A stretch of DNA of 64,000 bases. Origin: Cantharellus purpuraceus. Lineage: Eukaryota > Basidiomycota > Agaricomycetes > Cantharellales > Hydnaceae. The translations under genes were made by a program, and so were the position numbers. Below, piece after piece: positions 56,207 to 64,000 of the stretch. The stretch lies in NCBI GenBank assembly GCA_025174535.1, contig JALBUN010000001.1, positions 2,480,001 through 2,544,000 of the forward strand, given 5' to 3'. Under the pieces are notes generated by a model. The model saw only the letters and a program-made list of their open reading frames with translations. It made no database searches and was not told the origin of the DNA. Position 1 is the stretch's first letter. The number at the start of each line of letters is the position of its first letter.

Positions 56207-58129
56207 TTAATCCCCGGGGATCAAGGACACACCACCTAGCCCCTTGATCAACTCATCTAAATCGTCTTCTTTCGTCAAATCTGTGCACACAGCCGCAGTG
56301 GTCTTTGGTTTGATGGCTGGTTTAACCAGCCGAGCCGGGGTGCCTAGTGACACTGAAGTCGTATAAGAACGATAGTCAGCGAAGCAGTTTAGACCGACGA
56401 TGTGATAGGTCAGCGTACTTTGGGGTGATGCGGGGGCTAGTTTGTTTGCATTGGCGCTTCTCGGTGTGCGACGTGCAGGCTGTTCGAACAAGGGTTCAAG
56501 CCAGCCCGGAGTGTTGTGCCTGATACAGACTGGATGTCGAATACCATGATGTGGGAGATGAGCAACAATTTAAGGTATTTTATAATTGAGCCTATACTCA
56601 CAACTCGTTTCGACATTTATTGATTTTGAATGACGATTATAGACTGTACCGCACTCCTTGCATCGCCACTGATATTTGTACTTGATTCCGTAGGAATGCC
56701 TCGTCTGAAGGCCGGGTGATAATGTCTCTCAGTCCAAGTATGCGGCGAAACGTTGCAACATACACTAATGATGATGTCAGGTCGCACTTTTGTGACACGA
56801 TTACTCCTAAAAGAACGGAATGTTAGATCTTAAACCATAGATGCTGATGTACTCGCCAAGCCTTGAAGTGTGGACCATGTGGCCCCTCGCGCGGATTTCC
56901 ATCTAGGACCCACACCGCTACATGACACATCTCGTGGGCCAGTGTGTTTCTAACACGCTCTGTAGTCTTGGTCAACGTTTCCATACACAGGAAAACAGCA
57001 AGGAAACTAGCCAGGACAGTCTACCACTTTCGTAGCGAACTCGATTGTTAGAGTGCGGGATGATGGCTCGTTTTTCTTCCTGTTTAGTTACAAAATATAA
57101 ATCCCGAAAAGGGCTTCGGATGAATCAGGGAGGAAACCTTGTTTGAGTGGCCCTTCCAGCTGTGGTGAGAAGTCTCACGTTCCATACTAGCTCTGTTCCC
57201 GACAGCTTTCCTTGGAACACTGCTCCATTTAATTCGTCGAATAACGTTTTTGCGTAGGCTTGCAATTTCATTTGCTCCTCCGGCAGCTTTTTGGGTTTTC
57301 TAGGTGATTTTGGCGTAGAGGGAGTGGTCAATGCAGGCAGACTGCTACGGCTTGGTCCACGAGGAACGAGCTCCAAACTCACGGGGGAATCACTATACAA
57401 ATGCGTGGTTAGCATGACGCGACACAGGATGAGCTACGCACCCATCAGAGTCATCTGAGTTGAGATTGAGGTCGAGAGAGTCGAGGATTGGTGCATAAGG
57501 TATGAGGGTGCGCTGAAGAATTCTCTTGACAGGTGATATAGAGGGGGAAGGATCTGGAGAGTCCTCGTCTGTATCACCGACGTAAATAACGTCTGAATCG
57601 TATTTCCATGTGACTGGATGTCTAGGGGCGCGAGCTTTGCCTTTTTTCGTGTTAGGTGGGTTTCTACCGGAACTTGTTGGTCAGCTGAAAACACTTGGAG
57701 CCAAAGGTATATCACTCATACCCAGAGGTTCCTCCCGTAGAGCCGTGTGTGCCATTGTCTATGGAAGGGTCATTAGATCTTGACAATCTGCTGTGCATGA
57801 GCCTTGAAGCGCTACGATATGCCTTTCTAAAACCCGCATACTTACGGCATGTCTTCTTCAGAGTCTGACGAGATCACGATGACAGAGGAATCAAGGGGGT
57901 GCGCGCCGTGTCTGAAGGAGCAGCGTCAGCAAGCGTCATGGGACACCACAACTGACACCCACTCATTCATTGGTTCCTCTTCGCTATCAACAATAACTTC
58001 GTCCTCTGGAAGCCACATTCTAGGAGTTGCGAGAGGTGGTTTTGAGGGTGAAGATTTGAGGATGCTTGTGGCCTGACGCGGACGCTCTCTTATGACCTCC
58101 GAACCTGAAGTCTTCTCGGAGAACAGCAT
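56207..58129 (-). CDS. SprT-like (GCNA/Spartan-type) metalloprotease with SUMO-interaction-like motifs
   Basis: ATG 58127-58129 gives MLFSEKTSGSEVIRERPRQA and a long acidic, disordered N-terminus with DEVIVDSEEE, SSVIVISSDSEEDMP and SDVIYVGDTDEDSPD. The SprT domain starts near 57290: EEQMKLQAYAKTLFDELNGA, FQGKLSGTELVWN and LLTTAGRA, then TERVRNTLAHEMCHVAVWVL with the HExxH zinc site, and GNPREGPHGPHFKAW with the third His. A zinc ribbon follows, KYQWRCKECGTVYNRHSKSI, then a Pro/Ala-rich tail ending LIKGLGGVSLIPGD, stop at 56207-56209. SprT proteases cleave DNA-protein crosslinks; GCNA-type members pair acidic disordered N-termini with SUMO-interaction motifs. Exon edges around 56470-56600 and 57020-57120 are approximate. 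Confidence 0.85.
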
Positions 58130-58671
58130 GAGAGATTGGAAGGACGACCAACAAGCGCGACTGTCACGTGATCGGCCCTTCTCTCTCGCTCGTGCGTGTT
58201 GTGGGCAAAGCAGAATATATTGATGCTGTCGCTGCCACTCTTTTGCTCGGCCGGACGGAAAGCCCGGGCCGTGCTTAAGCCGGTGGAGGTGAATACATGA
58301 AGAACAAGGTATAAGAAAAGAAAGAAGTGATATGGAAATGTGGAAAGGGTGGGTGTGAAAAAAAAAGCAATTCGATGTCGTGCGTGACTATCGAGTGCGG
58401 AGGTGAGAATCGGCGAGGTGAAGAAGAGGGCTAAGTACTGGACATATTTATAGTGGATGTACAATGAGTGTGTGGCACAGCAGGGACACATGAATAATTA
58501 GAAGTGGGCAAGAGGATAACATGGACATGGTGTGGTGGAAATGATCACATGCCTGTTTCATGCTACGCATCGATTATGACGTGCAAGTGCAATCCATTAT
58601 ATTTGGCATGCATTACTATGTGTATTAATAGCTCATGCTTTTGCCTTGCTGAGCCTTAAGTGTTTTGGAAC
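58130..58671. other. Intergenic: upstream region of the SprT-like gene
   Basis: Contains CACGTGATC near 58165 and an A run near 58360. No gene seen. Confidence 0.45.
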
Positions 58672-58697
58672 TGTTATGCACTAGGTCCAATTGAGGG
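58672..58697 (+). repeat. Family C fragment (26 bp)
   Basis: TGTTATGCACTAGGTCCAAT, followed directly by a family A terminus. A stray TGTTTTGGAAC (58661-58671) precedes it. Confidence 0.55.
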
Positions 58698-60131
58698 TGT
58701 TTTGGAACCCGCAAAATTATGGTGTTAGGGCAAACTCTAAATCACCACAATTCCGTGAATGAACAGCTGAGAAGAATATCAAATCCTACTGCAGCACAAC
58801 TCCAGAAACAATTTAACGTTTGTACTTTGGTTACAATCCGTTGTAATGGTCAATGCAGACGATACGCAGGAAGGTAATACGTTTCTTAGCAGTAGGGAAT
58901 GAATAAGACTTCCAGAGTCTAGAGTTCACGGACACTTAGGGGTCCAGATATTCCAAAAAGAGGGGAATGCACTTAGAGGCTAGAGGAAGTAGGTGGATGA
59001 ATCCAACCATCCAACCAGTGACACTCTGAAGCGAGTAACAGCAATGTGTGAAGTAGTCTAGCAACTGCTTCACACAAGTTCAAGATTCTAATGCTCTGCA
59101 AAGGCAGTACACACTAGTAACTTAAACAAGAGCATTAATGGCAGGACTATCAACAGACAATCTCACCCTGTAGATTCGTAGTCACGTGAGGCAGATACTA
59201 CACTCACGCCCAAAGCAGGAATATCACTACTTCAAGTGCAATCAAGTACAGTTACACAACTGTAAAAGATCCTTGAACTGGTAATCAACAGTTACTGAGA
59301 TAGAGGATGACACTGTATGTCACTCTAGTCACACTGGTGTGCAGAAGATGGGTAGAATATGATGATATGTGTTATTCTTTCAGAGGCAGAATGGCCTCCT
59401 TATATATTGTATTTACAGGGGCTGACTAATGGTTCTGGAATATTCTACCTATTAATAGATGGAAACTACTGGAAGGTTGTGGAAGGTGGAAGAAAGGGGT
59501 AGAATATTCCAAGCCAATCACAGGATCTGATCACAGCACTAACACTGATCAGGAGCTGAATAATGGTTCTGGAAAGTTCTATCTAATAATAGAAGGAAAC
59601 AGCTAGAATGTTATGGAAAGGGGTAGAATATTCCAAGGCAATCACCTGATTTGATCACCCATCAGCTGATCTGATCCCTGAGCTAGGCACTGATCAGGCA
59701 AAAAGAAGGGTGTCCACCCTGTTTTCTGCACTGGTTTGGACAGCCATGGATAGCCACATGTCATGTGATGATCTCCACAGAAAATAGTGCCCTGAGAGGC
59801 TGTGGTTGTTAAGTTACAGAATATTTATTGATCAGAGACATCTGAGCTTGAATTGAGGCCAAATGCCTGGTCCAAAAGGGGAGAGCCGGCTGTGTGAAGG
59901 TTTGTGGGCGCCTATGGGTCCACAACTGTAGCACAGCAGAAATAAATGATTCTGAGCTGAGTTCTGCATGGAATATTCCCGAAAAAATATGGAAAAATAG
60001 AGAATATTTGAATAAGTCCATTCCAGGTACAAGCATCAAATATATGCTGATATTTAGGAATGGAAAAGCAAAGAATAGCACATTGGTGCTGCATAAATGG
60101 AATTTGATAGGGAAAAGGTGGTTCCCATACA
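58698..60131 (-). repeat. Family A element, octamer subfamily, full length (1434 bp)
   Basis: TGTTTTGGAACC to GGTTCCCATACA with no obvious internal loss; I use it as the reference copy. It has four GAATATTC octamers and one unit of the 20 bp repeat that is expanded at 61641 (59644-59663). Its end is fused directly to distal sequence of the other subfamily. Confidence 0.88.
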
Positions 60132-60627
60132 GTCATTGCATGAGTCACCATTACTCAAATAACTCGGTCAATACTTCGTTTCCCAGGCTGATCAGCACAG
60201 CTATGGGTAGGCACGGCTTCTATTGAACTCTCCACCGAAAATGGAGTCAGAAGGTCAGTGGTTGGGAAGATATTGAGGATTTACTGGCAGTGGTGACCAG
60301 ATTGAGTTGGAGATTGAAATGAGTCATGTGATTGAAAATGAGTCAGTTGTCCGGGTGACTCCGGCTGACTTTGAGGCTGCTGACATCTGTGAAGGTTTGT
60401 GGGTCCATGTGGGTCCCAAAACTTCGCCCAGCAGAACAATAAGTTTGTAGACTCATTTCTGCATGGAAAATTCCCAAAAAAATATGAAAAAATAGAGAAT
60501 ATTTGAATGGCCCTGAATCAAGAGAAAGCAGCAGATATATGCTGATATTTTAAGGCCATGAAGCAAAATTGTACAGTTTCGGGACTTTAAACAAGATCTT
60601 TTTTAAGGGAAAACCAGTTCCCATACA
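60132..60627 (-). repeat. Family A distal fragment, TGASTCA subfamily
   Basis: Starts inside the GAGTCATTGCATGAGTC array, passes AACTCGGTCAATACTTCG and ends CAGTTCCCATACA. Matches the first ~490 bp of the copy at 62630 in reverse. Confidence 0.85.
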
Positions 60628-60830
60628 CATTCCCTACTGCTAAGAAACGTATTACCTTCCTGTGTATCGTCTGCATTGACCATTACAATGGATTGTAACC
60701 AAAGTACAAACGTTAAATTGTTTCTGGAGTTGTGCTGCAGTAGGATTTGATATTCTTCTCAGCTGTTCATTCACAGAATTGTGGTGATTTAGAGTTTGCC
60801 CTAACACCATAATTTTGCGGGTTCCAAAAC
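60628..60830 (+). repeat. Family A terminal fragment, inverted
   Basis: Reverse complement of the first ~203 bp of the other copies, CATTCCCTACTGCTAAG to GGTTCCAAAACA, wedged between two copies of opposite orientation. Confidence 0.85.
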
Positions 60831-62206
60831 ACAATCCTTTGTATTGGTCAATGCAGACTATACACAGAAAGGTAATACGTTTCTTAGCAGCAAGAAATGA
60901 ATAAGACTTCCAGAGTCTAGAGTTCACGGACGCTTAGGGGTCCAGATATTCCAAAAAGAGGGGAATGCACTTAGAGGCTAAAGGAAGTAGGTGGATGAAT
61001 CCAACCGTCCAACCAGTGGCACTCTGAAGCGAGTAACAGCAATGTGTGAAGTAGTCTAGCAACTGCTTCACACAAGTTCAAGATTCTAATGCTCTGCAAA
61101 GGCAGTACACACTAGTAACTTAAACAAGAGCACTAATGGCAGGACTATCAACAGACAATCTCACCCTGTAGATTCGTAGTCACGTGAGGCAGATACTACA
61201 CTCACGCCCAAAGCAGGAATATCACTACTTCAAGTGCAATCAAGTACAGTTACACAACTGTAAAAGATCCTTGAACTGGTAATCAACAGTTGCTGAGATA
61301 GAGGATGACACTGTATGTCACTCTAGTCACACTGGTGTGCAGAAGATGGGTAGAATAGGTTGAATATGTTGTTATTTCAGAGGCAGAATGACCTCCTTAT
61401 ATATTGTATTTACAGGGGCTGACTAATGTTTCTGGAATATTCTACCTATTAATAGATGGAAACTACTGGAAGGTTGTGGAAGGTGGAAGAAAGGGGTAGA
61501 ATATTCCAAGCCAATCACAGGATCTGATCACTGTGCTAACACTGATCAGGAGCTGAATAATGGTTCTGGGGGGTTCTATCTAATAATAGAAGGAAACAGC
61601 TAGAATGTTATGGAAAGGGGTAGAATATTCCAAGGCAATCACCTGATTTGATCACCCATCACCTGATTTGATCACCCATCACCTGATTTGATCACCCATC
61701 ACCTGATTTGATCACCCATCACCTGATTTGATCACCCATCACCTGATTTGATCTCTGAACTAGGCACTGATCAGGCAAAAAGAAGGGTGTCCACCCTGTT
61801 TTCTGCACTGGTTTGGACAGCCATGGATCCAGATCTCAGGTGATAATCTGCATGGAAAATAGTGCCCTGAGAGGCTGTTGTTGTGAAGTTAGAGAATATT
61901 TATTGATCAGAGACATCTGAGCTTGAATTCAGGCCGAATGCCTGGTCCAAAGGTGGATAGCCGGCTGTGTGAAGGTTTGTGGGCACCTATGGGTCCACAA
62001 CTGTAGCACAGCAGAAATAAATGATTCTGGGCTGAGTTCTGCATGGAATATTCCCGGAAAAATATGAAAAATTAGAGAATATTTGAATAAGTCCATTCCA
62101 GGTACAAGCATCAAATATATGCTAATATTTAGGAATGGAAAAGTAAAGAATAGCACATTGGTGCTGCATAAATGGAATTTGATAGGGAAAAGGTGGTTCC
62201 CATACA
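60831..62206 (-). repeat. Family A element, octamer subfamily, missing its first ~130 bp
   Basis: Begins at CAATCCTTTGTATTGGTC, an internal position, and runs to GGTTCCCATACA. Carries the 20 bp tandem array at 61641-61740. Its end lies inside a copia gag fragment. Confidence 0.85.
61641..61740. repeat. 20 bp tandem repeat, five units
   Basis: ACCTGATTTGATCACCCATC five times, then a partial unit to 61753. Other family A copies have one unit (58698 copy) or none (47453 copy). Confidence 0.95.
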
Positions 62207-62308
62207 GCCTTGGTCAGTTAATATGTCAATCATTTTTATCTTCCAGACCACATAATTTTCCGCACCTTTAAGCGGGTCGATGCGATAGACATTAGTGTGT
62301 TCCGCCAT
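62207..62308 (-). pseudogene. 5' fragment of a Ty1/copia gag
   Basis: Minus-strand ATG 62306-62308 reads MAEHTNVYRIDPLKGAENY and WKIKMIDILTDQ, the standard copia gag opening (compare the relic at 8641), then is cut off by the family A terminus at 62206. Confidence 0.7.
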
Positions 62309-62535
62309 GGATTCAATGTCTTCGTGTTATGGTGCTGGGTGCGGGTACAAGGTTAGGCAGCGGGGCCCATAACCTATAGAGGTGGTACGATTTATTGTTG
62401 TGTATTCTAATATGCATGTACTTATAGTAAACATAAAGATCTCTACATAGTAATCCAGTGCGCATTTTCAAGCAACCATCACAGCCATCGGTTGGCAGGC
62501 CGAGGTTGTCATGGTCTCTCAGTGATCTTTAACAC

Positions 62536-62629
62536 ACATGAGCTGAAGCCAAGTCTGTTCCGACCCCCATGACACATCCCAATCCCCACTCCGACTCCGA
62601 CCCCAACTCCAATCCAGGCTCTGACCCTC
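62536..62629 (-). repeat. Family C fragment, interrupted by family A
   Basis: AGCTGAAGCCAAGTCTGTTCC and CCCACTCCGACTCCGACC blocks shared with 50020-50144. The TGTTATGCAC end is replaced by the family A start at 62630. 62309-62535 holds no recognised feature beyond the presumed leader of the copia fragment. Confidence 0.65.
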
Positions 62630-63108
62630 TGTATGGGAACTGGTTTTCCCTTAAAAAAGATCTTGTTTAAAGTCCCGAAACTGTACAATTTTGCTTCATG
62701 GCCTTAAAATATCAGCATATATCTGCTGCTTTCTCTTGATTCAGGGCCATTCAAATATTCTCTATTTTTTCATATTTTTTTGGGAATTTTCCATGCAGAA
62801 ATGAGTCTACAAACTTATTGTTCTGCTGGGCGAAGTTTTGGGACCCACATGGACCCACAAACCTTCACAGATGTCAGCAGCCTCAAAGTCAGCCGGAGTC
62901 ACCCGGACAACTGACTCATTTTCAATCACATGACTCATTTCAATCTCCAACTCAATCTGGTCACCACTGCCAGTAAATCCTCAATATCTTCCCAACCACT
63001 GACCTTCTGACTCCATTTTCGGTGGAGAGTTCAATAGAAGCCGTGCCTACCCATAGCTGTGCTGATCAGCCTGGGAAACGAAGTATTGACCGAGTTATTT
63101 GAGTAATG

Positions 63109-63248
63109 GTGACTCATGCAATGACTCCTGCCATGACTCATGCTATGACTCCTTCCATGACTCATACCATGACTCCTGTGATTACTCATACTATGACTCC
63201 TGCTCTGAGTCACACTATGACTCCATCCATGACTCATGCCATGAGTCA
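63109..63248 (+). promoter_or_regulatory. Array of TGASTCA (Gcn4/AP-1-type) sites
   Basis: TGACTCA or TGAGTCA at 63110, 63134, 63158, 63206, 63230 and 63242, in a ~24 bp periodic repeat with degenerate TGACTCC units between. Two more sites lie at 62912 and 62931. bZIP binding is predicted from the consensus, not shown. Confidence 0.7.
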
Positions 63249-63378
63249 GAGCAAATCCAAGCAGCTCATTGGCTAGGAAACTTCCACCCCCTTCTCACAT
63301 ATTCCACTAGCTTCCAGTAGTTTCCATCTATTAATAGGTAGAAGTTTCCAGTAGTATTAGTCAGCTCCTGTAAATACA

Positions 63379-63388
63379 ATATAAAAGG
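63379..63388 (+). promoter_or_regulatory. TATA box of family A element
   Basis: ATATAAAAGG, 131 bp downstream of the TGASTCA array. The octamer subfamily has TATATAAGG at the same place. This sets the inferred sense orientation of the family. Confidence 0.65.
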
Positions 63389-64000
63389 AGCCCATTCTGC
63401 CTCTGAATAAATAACCATTTCTACCCCATCATTTGCACATCAGTGTGACTAGAGTGACATACAGTGTCATCCTCTATATCTCAGTAACTGTTGATTGTCC
63501 AGTTCAAGGGTCGCTTACAGTTGTGTAACTGTATTCGATTGCACTCAATGTAGTGATTGTCCTGCTTTGGGCGTGAGTGTAGTATCTACCTCTCGTGACT
63601 ACGAATCTACAGGGTGAGATTGTCTGTCGATAGTCCTGCCATTAGTGCTCTTGTTTAAGTTACTAGTGTGTACTGCCTTTGCAGAGCATTAGAATCTTGA
63701 ACTCGTGTGAAGCAGTTGCTAGACTACTTCACACATTGCTGTTACCCGCTTCAGAGTGTCACTGGTTGGACGGTCGGATTCATCCACCTACTTCCTCTAG
63801 CCTCTAAGTGCATTCCCCTCTTTTTGGAATATCTGGACCCCTAAGCGTCCGTGAACTCTAGACTCTGGAAGTCTTATTCATTCCCTACTGCTAAGAAACG
63901 TATTACCTTCCTGCGTATCGTCTGCATTGACCATTACAACGGATTGTAACCAAAGTACAAACGTTAAATTGTTTCTGGAGTTGTGCTGCAGTAGGATTTG

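Larger units (their letters stand above)
62630..64000 (+). repeat. Family A element, TGASTCA subfamily, runs off the window end
   Basis: Reads in the inferred sense direction: TGTATGGGAAC, a ~750 bp upstream module, TATA box at 63379, then the part shared by all copies, cut by the window at TGCTGCAGTAGGATTTG. About 120 bp should remain outside. If this is a 5' LTR, a retroelement body would follow beyond 64000. Confidence 0.85.

Overview
The window is nuclear DNA from a filamentous basidiomycete, most likely an agaricomycete. Genes are dense and lie on both strands. They are split by many 45-60 bp GT-AG introns, and several gene families are typical of Agaricomycetes: single-NBD ABC transporters, multi-exon P450s and GYF proteins. 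There is no operon structure; neighbouring genes are independently transcribed, often divergent or tail-to-tail.

Layout. 1-2238: 3' part of a large TRANK1/UvrD-like protein. 2334-4957 and 5110-8360 (minus): ABC transporter and nucleoporin NIC96. 8641-14011: a decayed block with a broken Ty1/copia gag, a ~1.2 kb LTR-like element (family A), a small LTR (family B) and a PARP pseudogene. 14265-16487: P450. 18684-25691 (plus): SLC33-type acetyl-CoA transporter and a GYF-domain protein. 25871-33421 (minus): secreted GH16 glucanase, ribosomal protein S29, an alpha/beta-hydrolase-fold protein and a second P450. 35217-44895: a type I membrane protein, SUB2 and MFAP1 sharing a 188 bp divergent promoter, an FAD amine oxidase and the proteasome chaperone UMP1. 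45560-50693: a kinase-like gene butting into nested repeats. 51897-58129: ADE2, TRS31 and a SprT/GCNA-like protease. 58672-64000: a pile of at least four family A copies.

Housekeeping links: SUB2 and MFAP1 both serve splicing and mRNA export; NIC96 is nuclear-pore scaffold; UMP1 acts in proteasome assembly; TRS31 in vesicle tethering; ADE2 in purine synthesis. I see no biosynthetic gene cluster; the two P450s are unrelated in context.

The most unusual material is repeat family A. It is ~1.43 kb, begins TGTATGGGAACC and ends GGTTCCAAAACA in its inferred sense orientation, and no internal retroelement region is present between copies. It occurs in two forms with different promoter-proximal modules: one carries an array of TGASTCA (Gcn4/AP-1-type) sites upstream of a TATA box, the other repeated GAATATTC octamers. 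At several junctions an exact element terminus is fused to an internal position of another copy, in direct or inverted orientation. Gene models here were spliced by eye from conserved motifs and frame continuity; exon edges not stated explicitly are approximate.
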